A stretch of 64,000 nucleotides of DNA from Metaphire vulgaris (GCA_018105865.1 CM030852.1:5668534-5732533), one strand, 5' to 3'. Numbered from the stretch's first letter, positions 21,447 to 32,292 are shown. Notes: generated by a model from the letters alone, not told the origin. Numbers and translations: made by a program.

Positions 21447-21463
21447 TTAATAATAATAATAAC
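19834..21463 (+). mobile_element. 5'-truncated L2/CR1-like LINE inserted in unit A only
   Basis: Unit B reads ...CATCAACACC|AGGTCTGTC... at 35336/35337 without interruption, giving an exact empty site. Here the same two halves are separated by a LINE piece that starts inside the RT domain (PLPT then LLKEFSDLLAPF) and ends in an (ATA)n / aaaaaattaa tail. The target duplication is at most 1 bp. The insertion postdates the segmental duplication. Confidence 0.92.
19908..21344 (+). CDS. Non-LTR retrotransposon reverse transcriptase (L2/CR1-like), 5' truncated
   Basis: This is 478 codons of uninterrupted RT. The frame is open further upstream to the insertion edge, so the Met at 19908 is internal. 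Motifs in order: YRPISNLTVLSKLLER (32-47), LLDLTAAFDTVDH (RT block A, 101-113), GVPQGSVLGP (162-171), HLYADDT (block C catalytic YADD, 193-199), NAAKTEVLWL, LGIFLD, and the C-terminal PERIHFKLALLAYRCL, then RTVGDRAFPVAASRAW. The catalytic residues are intact and there are no internal stops, consistent with a young insertion. It lacks the endonuclease and ORF1, so it cannot move by itself. Confidence 0.93.
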   Translation: MSAGIVPTKFKSAYITPRLKKSNSDSADVKSYRPISNLTVLSKLLERLVSHQLIRYLTTSNLLPDLQSAYRAYHSTETAVLKVTSDILRALDRGDVAVIVLLDLTAAFDTVDHGTLLRKMEASFGVGGSVLQWFASYLSNRMQHVGLRCANSATPLNQVLRGVPQGSVLGPILFVLYIADIVSIVQRLGLHAHLYADDTRVYGSCSPATTELLQQRITLCLTELSKWLKSHRLQLNAAKTEVLWLAAERQKHLIPSTCIRIDGIDVQPVSSVRNLGIFLDSTDSMKIHVSKTVAGCFNALRLIRSIRRSVSATALKTLVSTLVLTKLDYGNATLPGIRKYLLNRLQSVLNAAARIICHIPPGEHATPSLRDFHWLSAPERIHFKLALLAYRCLSGVGPAYLATELVRVANLEGRQRLRSARSTSLVVPRTRLRTVGDRAFPVAASRAWSCLPPFVQLSPSLNTFKEKLKTWLFSRGYL

Positions 21464-21501
21464 AGGTCTGTCTAAGTCTCTTTTGTTACTTATAAATGTT
21501 C

Positions 21502-21502
<1 letters not shown>

Positions 21503-21538
<36 letters not shown>
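21503..21538. repeat. (AAT)n microsatellite at Helitron 5' boundary
   Basis: This is the target site of the adjacent Helitron-like element. Unit B has a longer array at 35379-35449. Confidence 0.9.
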
Positions 21539-21539
<1 letters not shown>

Positions 21540-22763
21540 CTCTCTTTGTCGGGTATGTTTGTCGGTCACGATACACGGCAGATGTTGGAAGACGCTGTTG
21601 TCATAACAACGAAATTGTTTAATCAAAACTGTATAATCAACGGAGCGTTTAACAAAGCGTCTTAATTGCAGCTCAAACTGCCGATCCCTTACCCTCTCCC
21701 CATTCTTCTCCCAATCGCACCGGCCCCAACCCATCCCCGCCCCGGCTCCAACCCATCCCCGCGCCGGCCTACCACACAGGCCCCAAACCTCCGTTCCCAT
21801 TCCCTCTCTCCATCCTTCTCCCAACCCCCTTCCCTCTCCCAATCGCCCCGGCCCAACACATCCCCGCCCCGGCCCCAGCCTATCCAGCCCATTCCCCAAA
21901 CCATACCCGCCCGCCCTACCCGAAAGCCTCAAACCCCCGTTCCTCTTCCCTCTCTCCATCCCTCTCCCAACTCCCATTCTCTCTCCCCATCCCTCTCCCA
22001 AGCGCCCCGGCCCCAACCCATCACCGCTCCGCCCTACCCCCACGGCCCCAAACCTCGTTCCCAAACCTACACAACGCTGCTCCGAAAAACCGTACAACCC
22101 ACTTTCCTCCTCCCAAACCTCCCTCCCTCTCCCAATGCCCTGCCCCCCGTTATTATATATATTTACTCCTTCCTAACCTCAATACCTATTTTTTTAAATT
22201 TAACCCTTCAAGTGGAGATTAAATTTTCAGAAGCCGTCACCGTGCTGGGGATTTCATTTTTGGAAAAGCGTTCTTCAGAAATGATTGCTGTAACGTTTTA
22301 AATTTGCTATATCTCAGGCTATATAGGAGCTAAAAAGATGATGTTTGCAACATTGTTTACATTGTTTATTCCTCTTTCTAACCGTCCGTGCAAAACAAAA
22401 CAAAATGGTGGTAGAGTCCACTTTACGGAGTACAATTTCACCCTCTCCCTCAAAAAAATTTAAAAGTCCTCTAGCAAAAAAATTTCAGCGGTAACCCCAC
22501 TTTAGTCAGCGGTAAAGTTTTAAAGGGATGTCAGAGGAACAAAATAAACCAAAAGTTTGAAAATCGGTTGACATTTGGTAAAGATCTATCAATTCTAGCC
22601 CGCTGACCCCAATGTTTGAACATAAGTATTATCGGTGAATTTCGCGACAGTTCGCAATGTTGAATTCTGAGAAAGTTTCCAAATTTGTTGAATTTGCTAT
22701 ATCTCAGGCTATATAAGAGCTAAAAAGATGAGGTTTGCACAGTGTTGGTGTTGTGAAATTTGA
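21539..22763 (+). mobile_element. Helitron-like element, 3'-truncated copy (unit A)
   Basis: It starts at a TC after an A of the AAT array and matches 35450-36661 closely, with a small 5' deletion (the TTATTATAGACTATAAT part is missing). It includes a C-rich minisatellite at ~21690-22140 whose long proline-rich frames are artefacts. The 3' part, present in unit B, is missing because the duplication ends here. Confidence 0.75.
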
Positions 22764-22802
22764 CCAAGTCAACCGATGCCAAGAAATGCCCAATGAGCGT
22801 TA

Positions 22803-25075
22803 ACAATCAATCAATCAATCAATAAACTTCTATGGCGCCACTATCATAATGCCCTGGGCATCAGCCGATGGCGCAACAAATCCAAATAGAATTAAAGCCA
22901 GGTCAATCCGGAAGATCAGTCAGAACAGCGGGGAGCAATCTAAGGGGGATAAGCCAAGTCAAACAGGTAAGTTTTAAGACCAGATATAATAGATGATAAA
23001 TTTTTAGTTTTACAAGTGATATTGGTAATGAATGAAGCTTAGGGCCACACACTGAGAAACAACTAGTGCCAATGACGGTGCGAGAATAAGGAACAACAAA
23101 TGAAAGTCCTGCCGAATACCTAGTGGATTGAGCAGTAGGTCGAGGGATTAATCGCATCTTAAGGTAATAGGGTTCATTATATAATATGGTTTTAAATACC
23201 AAAAGACAAATTTTATAATTAATTCGGTATTTGATAGGAAGTCAATGTAGGGACTGTCTTGTTGGAGTTATATGTTCGAATCTTGGAGTTTTGGATATGA
23301 CTCTAACTAAGTAATTTTGTACTCCCTGGAGTTTCAGCATATTTGAATTTGTGATGCCAAAAAGCAAGGAATTGCAATAATCGAGGCGACTAGATACCAA
23401 TGCATTGGCTAACTGAATAAGAACAGGCTTAGGGAGGAGATGTCTGATGCGATAGATGTCCCGAATATGATAATGAGAAATTTTGCAGACTGAATTTATG
23501 TGACTAGTAAAAGAGAGAGAAGAGTCAAATATCACACCAAGGTTGCGAGCAGAAGTACCTCTAGAAACAACAGTGGAATCTCCTAATACTACGGATTTCA
23601 GAGATTCAAATTTGGTCAATTGAGCTGGAGTACCTAATAGAAAGAACTCAGTTTTTGATGAATTCAAAAGAAGCTTATTTGAATCCATCCATGACTGAAT
23701 ATTAGTAAAAACAGTGGATAGAGTCTTAAGAGATGAGATTGAAGAAGATTGATCAAAAGAGATGAGAATTTGAGTATCATCAGCATAAAGATGATACGCC
23801 ACCTGATGTTCATCAAGAAGTGAACCAAAGGGGGTTGTATAGAGAGTAAATAACAGAGGTCCAAGAACCGAGCCTTGAGGGACACCACAAGACAGATCAG
23901 TTGGAGTTGAGAGATTCTCATTTATTATCACTGACTGAGTGCGGGGATGTAAATATGAAGAAAACCAATGTAAAGCAATGTCAGAGATTCCAAACCAATG
24001 TTCAAGACGATGAAGAAGAATAGAATTATCAACAGTATCAAAGGCGGCAGATAGGTCAAGAAGTAAAAGAGCAGTAATTTTTCCAGCATCAATAGCCCGA
24101 ACAATAAGATCATGGACTGCCAACAGAGCCGTTTCAGTAGAGTGGTATTTTCGGTAAGCAGACTGGAAAGGGAGGTAATGTGGACTAGAACACAAATGAG
24201 CATGCATTTGCTTAGCAACTATCCTTTCAAGAATTTTCGATAAGAAATTAAGATTAGATATAGGCCTATAGTTAGACAAGTCGTCAGGAGAGAGAGATGG
24301 CTTTTTAAGTAGTGGGTGAACAACTGCATGAGCGAATGCAGAGGGGGAAACACCCTTCAAGCAATGAGAGATTTATGACGTTTGTTATTATTGGACCTAA
24401 AATATCAAAACAATCTCTGAGGATTTGAGTTGGTAGGACATCGAGGGTACATCGACTAATTGGTGATGTAAAGATTATCTGGCGAACTTCATTAAGGGTG
24501 GTAGGTTTAAAGGAATTAAGAGGAGTTGGTGGGGATTTCGGAAAAGAGAAACCAGTTGAAGAAATGATCCAAAATTTTAGGCGAATCGTAGATATTTTAT
24601 TGGAGAAAAATTGGCAGAAGACATCTGGGAGTGATGATAAAGAGTAGGAACCAGGCGTGACACTTGACTTTTCCCTATGAAGAATGCTATTTAGAGATTT
24701 CCAAAGTAAACGAGGATTTGAAGAAATTTGCATGACAAGATTAGTTAAATAGTTGGATTTAGTTAAAGAAATCAATTTACGGACAATTTTGCATTGGTCC
24801 CTAAATTTCTGCCTGTCACTCGGTAGACGAGAAGACTTCCATATCGTCGTTCCAATTGGCTGCGACATCGCCTAGCTTCAGCAATGTCAGAATTGAACCA
24901 AGGTTGAGGTGGTTGGGTTACAACCTTTTTTGCTTTAAAACGAAAAAGTGTATCAAGAATATTAAGAAGAACAGAAGTAAATTGAGTCGCAAATTCAGAA
25001 CCAGTCTCTGCAGGATTAGTAAATAATTCAGAGGTAGAAATAACAGTCTTAAAAGCTGTTAAATCAGTTTAGACC
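22803..25075 (-). mobile_element. L2/CR1-like LINE, degenerate, with (TGAT)n-type tail
   Basis: Minus-strand RT blocks are spread over three frames: 24868-24305 (start of the RT ORF piece, LPDVFCQFFSNKISTIR), 24360-23242 (YRPISNLNFLSKILER, LLLDLSAAFDTVDN, GVPQGSVLGPLLF, YHLYADDTQI, ARNLGVIFD) and 23202-22903 (RLIPRPTAQSTRYSAGLSFV, the conserved C-terminal block). The frameshifts mean it is inactive, though the YADD box is kept. The tail is the tandem ATTG/TGATTGAT repeat at 22803-22827. The flank at 22764-22802 is a short repeat also seen at 38761-38803. Confidence 0.88.
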
Positions 25076-25107
25076 ATGGTCGAAATTTTACTATTTTATA
25101 TCAATAA

Positions 25108-25385
25108 AGAACAATTAACTAGTTTTATCGCTTCGACTATACAGTTTTAAGTAAAAACGATTATTTGTCATACCATTTGCAGCAATACAAATTATTTCAG
25201 TGCGTTGTATGAAATTCGTCAGTTATAATTCGATAAAAATGACATTTTTGGATCTACACAGGGTCCGTTCAGAAAGCCTTCGCGGTCCGGACTGCGAACC
25301 ACGGTCCGCCAATTGAGTGGCCCTGATATAAATTGTAAAATAATGGGTGTTGAGGAGGTCGATGTAGGGAAGATCTAGCGATTGA
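25108..25385. repeat. Interspersed repeat, copy 2 of 2 (other at 12900-13174)
   Basis: See the partner at 12900-13174. Orientation is the same, and both lie on the 3' side of Mab-21-cluster sequence. Confidence 0.7.
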
Positions 25386-26375
25386 GTGCACAGGCGATTT
25401 GATGGACGGCAGACAGCAGGATCGGGAATAGAAAGTGACACGGGGACAACTTTTTATCCCATCCCCACCCTTCGTGCGGGAATACTAAACTAGGCTAGGC
25501 ATTTAATAGGCTACTAGAAAGATGCTCGCTTCGCTCGCGCTCACAGTGCAGGATAATACTAATCCAATAGCTATACCTAATACCCAATCATTGAATTCAT
25601 GCTGAACAACATTTCAATGATGTACATACGCCACCTAGCCAAGCTCTGCGCCACGTAATAATTAGGCCTATGTACGTTAAAATCACGCAACTGTGACAAT
25701 TTGTGACGCTGTACACGTATTTTTTGTGTACGTTAAAATGTACGTTAAAATTGCGCAACTTCTTCAAGCTACGAACAATTGTTACCAATAGCAACGTCGT
25801 CGCACGCCCACCCCTCTGACGCTGTTTCCTCAAGCTACGAACAATTGTTACCAATAGCAACGTCGTCGCACGTCCACCCCTCTGACGCTGCAATGACTCG
25901 ACTAAACCGTGCTAAACGTACGCTTGGTCAAACGCTTCTTTGTCAACCAATGAGTGATAAATTAGGGTTAGGCCTAATCAAACTACAAGCTTGCCTCTGT
26001 ACTGTATCTTGCGGATTAATGTCTTGCAGTTCATTTTATAGCCCGAAACTGTTAATTTAAATGGCTGAATTTTAATCTGAAATTTTAAACATTTTAATTT
26101 TATTAAAGCAGCGGTTGCCAAAATCGCTGATTAGACTTTGATGGCCTGTTTCTGTGCTCTCCATTGTCATTAGCAACAGGCGAGGCGGCCCTAGGAGAAT
26201 CGTACGGTGTCCTGAACAAGTCAAATAGCATAAAATTTACTTACACTTCAAGTGCGCATGCGCGCGATTTCGCGACTAATGTCGTCGTAGTTTGCTTTGG
26301 CCGCTGATGTTTCTTCGAATTAAAATTGTAATCTGAAGACATCATAGTTTATTACGAGCAACAGCGTAGATGGGA
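25386..26375. other. No gene; 60-bp tandem duplication
   Basis: The segment starting CAAGCTACGAACAATTGTTA and ending CTCTGACGCTG occurs at 25765-25824 and again at 25831-25890 with one substitution. No host gene is recognised. Confidence 0.6.
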
Positions 26376-26620
26376 CAGGACATTGGGCTAGATGTGCTAT
26401 TCGAAGGTCGCCGGTTCGACACCCGCGAGGAGCCCAAAGGCTGACTCAGCTTTCACTCGCTAGAGGGTGGTGTTTAAATGTGTAGCAGTGGTGAAAACCT
26501 CAGCAGGGCTACGCGATTCGTGGCATTGCACGCCTGTGCGAGGGTCTGTAGCATCGAGATTAGCATCGCCCTACGAGCCCGTGAGTCTCGAGAAGAGCTT
26601 TGACTTTTTCTGAATAGCGT
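26376..26620 (+). mobile_element. Candidate tRNA-derived SINE
   Basis: An exact RNA-polymerase-III B-box consensus match (GGTTCGACACC at 26413-26423) follows an A-box-like segment ~30 bases upstream (tgggctagatgtg), and it is preceded by 'gaaggtcgcc' as in tRNA-like heads. The body has 'gtgtagcagtggtgaaaacc' and 'gcagggctacgcg', phrases I associate with invertebrate SINEs. No second copy was found in the window, so the call is tentative. Confidence 0.45.
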
Positions 26621-27771
26621 AGGCTAATCATCATGCAACTGGTAATATCGCCGTGCTGCATTTTCCATAGTTTTACATTGCTCTTAAAGCCAGGAACCGT
26701 CTAAATGGTATTACAATTTCGCTGATAGGATGCTAATATCTAGAAAACTGTTATCGCACATTACTTTAGCTAAGTCGTATTTAGCATTCGTCAGTGGCGT
26801 AGCGTTGGTTGTCTGCGCCGGGGCGGGAGAAAGGCGGGGGGGGGGCGCATAGCGTGCCTGCTTGGCTGTTCAGCTGTTTTCCACTGCTCAATTTATAACG
26901 AGTCGATCGTACAGCGTCAAACAGTTTGATGATGCATTGAGCACATCACTAAAACGAGCAGCCTGAAGGCCATGCAGCGCTCGAAGCAGCTTGCTGCAGC
27001 ACCGTTTGATATTGATCTGGTAGGCCACAGACTACTAGGCCCCCTAAATGAAACCTAGACAGTCAAATGAGGCTAGCCGAATTTGACCGCTGTACATGGG
27101 TAGGCCTAATTGCACTTTTGCTGGTGTCCGACTACGTTCCTTCGGTTTACATACGAATGTATTGGTAAGGCAGCGAGGATGTGCACACTGCACAGTGCAG
27201 CAGTCACCAGTGCTACGACAGTAAACAGTCTTGAGAAGCTGTTGCGCTAAATAGACGTGAGTGACAACACTGACCTTGATGCATTGGACCAACTAGCAAA
27301 ACTTCGTCCTCTGTGATGCTGAATGGACGATTTGTGCCATTGCGTAGTCACGGAAAAGGCACGGGAGACCCGGCCCCGTATTTCTATCTGGCCGGCTAGT
27401 GAGATTCTTCCAAAACCTGTTAGTAGTTGGGGTAGAAGCGCTATTCGATCGAGGAAAACGTAACAGCTGGCAGACTTTAAGGCGTTCGAGACGACGACCT
27501 TGTATTTTTGTTTGTCGAAGTGTCCCCTATTTTGAAATCCTAGCCACGCCACTGATGTGCAGAATTGGTATGTCGAGCAAGGTATTTCGATCGACGACTC
27601 AATGGTGCCGTATTATGGGCCGCACTCTTCCAAACAGTTGTTTGACGATCTACGAATTTCCATTTGTTAACAGTATAGTAAAAGTTCAAGTAGCCTATAC
27701 TGCAGTGGTTCCCAACCTTTTTAAAAAATTGCACCCCTAGCAAAATTTGAATTTCGTGCGTAGACCCTGGC
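26621..27771. other. No gene recognised; MITE-like end fragments
   Basis: A CAGTGGCGTAGCG end at 26793 and a GCCACGCCACTG end at 27543-27554 face each other, but the flanks do not match. They are taken as partial or unrelated ends. The intervening frames are short. Confidence 0.35.
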
Positions 27772-28071
27772 CAGTGGCGTGCACAGGAAAAGACGATGGG
27801 GGAGGCCTGGGGCATCCACCAGATGGGGCATCCCAATGAGAGGTCAAGAATGGGTATATGCTATATTAATTGCAAATTTTAAGAAACAAAAAAATGCAAA
27901 AAGTGTTTTTTGACTGGAAACGTTTTTTCTGCTCGTAAATGCTTTTTCACTTAAAAACCGGAAACATTTTCATTGTGCCGTCCCTAATCGGGAAAATTCT
28001 GGCTACGATTTTTTTCTTTTTTGAACATCTTGGTGCAATTGAATCAATCAACCAGCCCCTGAACGCCACTG
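27772..28071. mobile_element. Probable MITE, CAGTGGCGTGCACAGG ends
   Basis: The left end CAGTGGCGTGCACAGG and right end CCCCTGAACGCCACTG are imperfect inverted repeats 300 bp apart. The flanks are not a convincing 8-bp duplication. Confidence 0.45.
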
Positions 28072-28750
28072 CCCTTGACACAGACGTCGCCCCCCCTTGC
28101 CGTTGTCCCGCTCACTCATAGTTTTCGGCGTTTCTTTGTTTATTTTATAGTTTTATAGCTTGACATGACAAAAAATGGCAACAATCTTTCTTAGTCCTCG
28201 AGCCTTTATAATACGATGGCCAGTTTTAATACGATGGCAAACCACGCTACATTCGTCTAAGCCATTTTTGTCACGTTGACTTTCTTCTGTCCACCGAAAT
28301 AAAGAGACATTTACTGTTTGTGCGATAGCACCTGTCTTTGTATCATTATTTTTCAGTTTTCATTGCAATTATTTTATAAATTCTTGTTTTTCTTCACATA
28401 CCCCTTGGCAGCAGATCCCGTACCCCTAATGGTATGCGTACCACAGGTTGACAACCTCTGCTATAGGCCCACTGCATGCCGTACTTTTTTTAAAGGGCAC
28501 AATGCTTTTGCCTAATATTTCACGCAGAATTAATTTTCATTAAACTATCACTCTTGCATGTTGATATGAAAAGCAAAAACACAACCTTACAGCAAATTTT
28601 AAAAAAATTAACATTTCATGCATTGATGTGTCAGGGGACAAATAATATTTCTACGCTAAAGCGGCAAGACGACAGGAAATTTGGACGCCGAATACCAGTG
28701 GCATATAAAAGGAGGCGGGGAAGTGCGGGGAAGGGGGCCACACATTCACG
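28072..28750. other. No gene recognised
   Basis: AT-rich sequence with short frames only. Homology to the Mab-21 cluster starts at about 28751. Confidence 0.4.
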
Positions 28751-29327
28751 TGATTCTTGGATTCCCTGCTCTTTTTACGGCTGTCACGTCCCATAACCAG
28801 ATCCGTAGCTAAGGGGTGTGTGTGTGGGCAAGCCGCCCCGGGCGCCGAGCGGTTGGGGGGCGCATTTTGGATGTGAAGAAAATAAAAAATAAATGTTAAA
28901 TATCTGACTTTGTGACGTGACGACTAAGAAAAGGCCATCAGTCCGAAAATGAAGGTGTTTAACAGGGATTAGACATAAGTAAAATTTGTGACGACTAAAA
29001 AAGGTCATCACCGAAATTTAGGGGCGCAAAATATAAATCTTGCCCCGGGCGCCGAAAACCCTAGCTACGGCTCTGCCCAGAACCAGCCGATCCCTTGAGA
29101 AACGTCTTTGTATCTATGTCCAAAAATTTTTTCGTATACTCGAGCATTCGGTGTTTTCAAGAGTGCACTGCAATTTCAGAATTTCCAGTACGATGGTCTA
29201 CATACGTCCAAAAGAAAATTGTCCACGTACACCAGGACTGTCGTCGCATCTAGGAATCATTCGGCCTCTCAGCGCCACAGTATTTTATGCGGAATTTTTC
29301 AAAATAGAGCTAGCTTTTATTTACTGA
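28751..29327 (+). pseudogene. Decayed 3' fragment of a fifth Mab-21 family copy, split by a MITE
   Basis: Bases 28751-28797 match the copy-2/3/4 coding sequence ATTCTTGGATTCGCTGCTC...GTCACGTC. After a 278-bp MITE, 29084-29327 continue colinearly: frame pieces RVHCNFRISSTMVYIRPKE, then RTPGLSSHLGIIRPLSATVF and IELAFIY correspond to the paralogs' YIPSxVI, PTPGLSHL, RVxYAALHQSGAFIY. Only the last ~150 codons are represented and both upstream coding sequence and the usual 3' flank are missing. Substitutions are far denser than between copies 3 and 4, so this is an old remnant. Confidence 0.82.
28798..29075. mobile_element. hAT-like MITE inside the Mab-21 remnant
   Basis: The inverted ends are CAGATCCGTAGCTAAGGG and CCCTAGCTACGGCTCTG, with flanks CCCATAAC (28790-28797) and CCCAGAAC (29076-29083), 7 of 8 identical. 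The paralog sequence GTCACAGAACC at this point shows the pre-insertion site. Confidence 0.85.
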
Positions 29328-29730
29328 GGACTGATGCGCTTATCAGACCCATAATCCGTATACAAGAGTTTAAAAATTAATCGACTTTTAAACGGACATC
29401 AGTAAATGATGCCACTAAATGCACATACAAGTAGCTGATCGCATATCATATCTTACAGGCCATATTTTGCTGCATTTTCAATACAAAAGTTCTTGTCGAT
29501 TGGCATGATTTGCTCATTCACGGCCAAATGATCGTAAGATAAACAGCGCGTCACCTATTGGTTTTCAAATTAACTGTGCAGAAAATACATGTCATTGATA
29601 GCTAGTTGTTCAAATTACAGATTGTAGAAGGAAGAAAACTATGATTATCAAATTTGTCTTAAATTTGTTAATAAAATGTTCTCCATAGATGTCATCATCA
29701 CAACACTCCATAGTCCATAAGCACCGTCGG
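29328..29730. other. No gene recognised
   Basis: AT-rich sequence between the Mab-21 remnant and the next MITE. Nothing supportable. Confidence 0.4.
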
Positions 29731-29948
29731 CATGGGCGCCCGCCCGCACATTGGGGCAAGAGGGGGCACTTGCCCCTCTTGGAAAATGCAAATTCCAATA
29801 TTTCGCATTGAAATTTGAAAACCTTGCTAAAAATATTAACAGTGACCATTGTGTTAAAATGTGTTTGCCCCTTCCTGGAAAAAATTATGTTGCATAACTG
29901 TGATCATTGTGTTTTCCCCTCCTGGCGAAATTTCTGCGGGCGCCCATG
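29731..29948. mobile_element. hAT-like MITE, CATGGGCGCCCGC family, exact 8-bp TSD
   Basis: The inverted ends CATGGGCGCCCGC and GCGGGCGCCCATG are flanked by exact ACCGTCGG at 29723-29730 and 29949-29956. It is related to the elements at 859 and 45060. Confidence 0.9.
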
Positions 29949-30004
29949 ACCGTCGGAGCCAACGGTGTAGAGGTTCTCGTCCATGGCCCTTTCCTTTCTT
30001 TGGC

Positions 30005-30674
30005 CATGCGTATCGCATTTTTGATGTCAAGTGGACTTGACATTCAAGAATATCATCGATCCATCTTCTCTTTGGTCTTCCTCTTTTTCGCATACCATTT
30101 CTTCCCACAATCACTGTCTTGATTAGTCTTTCATCCCTCATTCTGTAGGTGTGTCCAAATATTGATAATTTTCTGTCTTTGATCTTCTCCATAACAGTCT
30201 TTGTTCGTCTCAAGTCTTTGCGAATGGTATAATTTTAATCATATCTTTATAACTTATTTTCATCATTTTTCTATAACATTTCCTTTCAAATGCGTTCAGT
30301 TTTGATCTGTCTTGTTTCTTCATGGTCCATGTCTCACATGCATACAGTAAGGTGGATATCACACATGTGTCCATAATTCGCAATTGAGTAGGCCTATCTG
30401 TGCTGATGTTTTCACTTTTGCAGATAGTGTTCAAATTGACAAAAGTACTGCGTGCAATTCCAATCCGCCTTCTTATCTCCTTGCTGCAGTCATTGTCTTC
30501 GGCTATTAGGCTTTCTAAGTAAATAAACTGATCAACGCATTCCAACTTTTCACCATCAACGTGTATTTGAACTCCTTTGTTGTTTCCCATCACCATCACT
30601 TCTGTTTTGCTTCTGTTAACATGTAATCCATATTCTTTGCTGGTTTGGCATACCTCTGTGAGTTGCTTCTTCAA

Positions 30675-30677
<3 letters not shown>
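30005..30677 (-). mobile_element. RTE-like LINE, RT C-terminal fragment (duplicate B)
   Basis: This is the duplicate of 14727-15388 with the same frame break. Blocks seen: LHVNRSKTEVMV, YLESLIAEDNDCSKEIRRRI, LLYACETWTMKK, LSIFGHTYRMRDERLIK and KRGRPKRRWIDD. Unit B lacks the extra base run that gives 'RIGII' in A. Confidence 0.85.

Positions 30678-30721
<44 letters not shown>
30678..30721. repeat. (TC)n microsatellite
   Basis: It is the counterpart of 15389-15444; 22 units here versus 28 there. Confidence 0.95.
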
Positions 30722-30724
<3 letters not shown>

Positions 30725-31203
30725 CATCAGATCAATATAAGCAACAGACAAAAGGGAGGAATCTATTCTGGCGATAAGCTGAACATTTACCCACGAGATT
30801 AGCAAGCGTATACGTTAGCTTTCGGTTGATCCTCAGCTAGGCATATTTGCAATATCTCTGAGTTTCAACAAACCTGAATATTGCATTGATAACGTTATAG
30901 GAATTGGCTGACCGGCTGCCAAATAGCTTACATAATAAAAATAGTCTATAGGAAGCATTAAATTGTTAGTGATTGAATGGAATTTGAGCAGAGTAGAGTT
31001 CAAAGTCCATTCAGTAGAGCCAACTCGGCATATTTTATGATATTGTAATAAGGCACTGAACAAATGAGTAAAATGAACAACGTCCGCTTCGCTTTTGGAG
31101 TAACGGCAATCGTAGATATAACTGGGAGATACTCCACTACTACATGCAGCACCACTGCATGCAGCACCAGAGCTCTTACATATGAATAAATCTAGCTTCC
31201 CTC

Positions 31204-31739
31204 CAGTGGCGGATCCAGGATTTTTTGGTGGGGGATGAAATGAATTCATAGGAAGTTGATGGGGGCAGGAAAATAGAAGGATCTGGATCCGATGAAAAGC
31301 ATTAAACTTCACCCAAAAAGGCTGACAAGAGGAAATTTTATCCCTAATTTAAGACCACTTTTACCGCGAAAATAGGTTGAAAAGCAAAAAAGGTCAACCG
31401 CAGGCTTCCCCCGTAGTTTAACTAGACTTACCCAAAAATAGGTTTCACAATCAAAAAGAAGGAAGTCCGGAAGTCCGGTGAGGGGATACATCCAGGGATA
31501 TTTTTATACCCCTAACACCTCCCAACACACCCACCCCAATCACCAACCCAACCAACTCCCCCAAATTTGACGTCGACACCCTTCAAAAATTTGATAATAT
31601 GACAATGGTATGAATACAAAATTCATACTAGTTAGCTTTGGACAACCCCCTCCCCCATTTGAGGTCGACACCCCCAAATTCACAATCCTAGAAATATCCC
31701 TGGCTGCATCCCACTCATTCCCCTCGTGGAACCGCGACT
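31204..31739. mobile_element. ~530-bp TIR element (unit B copy)
   Basis: It is the counterpart of 15924-16426, with ends CAGTGGCGGATCCAGGA and GTGGAACCGCGACT. Small indels, including added proline-codon-like CCC runs near 31530-31660, account for the length difference. Confidence 0.6.
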
Positions 31740-31814
31740 CCCTCAATAAGTCACTCGCTCACCATTTGATAGATGTGGGGATTTTAGCAGTGAGGAAGTA
31801 AAGAAACAGATGTA

Positions 31815-32033
31815 TACTAGCCGTTTGGAGCCACACACTGCTAGTACACAGCGCAGATGTACGGTATCGAGGCCACGTCGTACGATATTTGCTGATTACG
31901 TAATTAATTATTGCTACCGTATCCTGTGGGCAAACAATGTTCCTGTAGGCCTGCCCACGTTTGAGCGCATCGACAACCGAGATGTACCGAGGTCGTGCTT
32001 GCAGTGTAAATGTTCAATGCTCATTCTTGTAAA
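31815..32033 (+). other. Predicted 5' non-coding exon of Mab-21 copy 4
   Basis: It matches 16500-16719 and ends at the same donor TTGTAAA|GTAAGTC (32033/32034). Its upstream limit is unknown. Confidence 0.5.
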
Positions 32034-32292
32034 GTAAGTCTGTATCGAAGAATCTTCGTTCCATCATACAGAAGACGACACTGGCTAAGTACTTTGCAAT
32101 AGCCATTAGTTTCCAAGGATCGTTTCGGCATCATTCGAATTATCGAAAAAAGACGTCGTTTGCATGCATTTACTGTAGGGTAGGAAGGAACTTTAACTTT
32201 GATGCGCCATTTTCCGTGCGAATGAAACAACTTTTCTCTTTCATAAATTCAGCCACACTATTTTATTATTAATCTGACCGAAGTTGACTTAG
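32034..32292 (+). other. Predicted intron upstream of Mab-21 copy 4
   Basis: A GTAAGT donor and a TTGACTTAG acceptor, 20 bases before ATG 32313. It is conserved in layout with copy 3. Confidence 0.5.

Larger units (their letters stand above)
14727..22763 (+). repeat. Segmental duplication, unit A
   Basis: This is colinear with 30005-36661 in direct orientation: dead RTE fragment, TC repeat, 500-bp TIR element, non-coding exon and intron, Mab-21 gene, 3' flank, AAT repeat and the 5' part of a Helitron-like element. Unit A is longer mainly because of a 1.63-kb LINE insertion at 19834-21463. Similarity begins near CGTATCGCATTTT and ends at GTGAAATTTGA. Confidence 0.88.

Noticed and set aside
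21666..22301. Long proline-rich reading frame (and its G-rich antisense frame at 21486-22097)
   Set aside because: It is a C-rich minisatellite inside a Helitron-like element; the same artefact frames occur at 35594-36127 and 54563-55425 in several phases.
26793..27554. 762-bp TIR element with CAGTGGCGTAGC ends
   Set aside because: The ends face each other, but the flanks GCATTCGT and ATGTGCAG do not match, so they may be halves of different elements.
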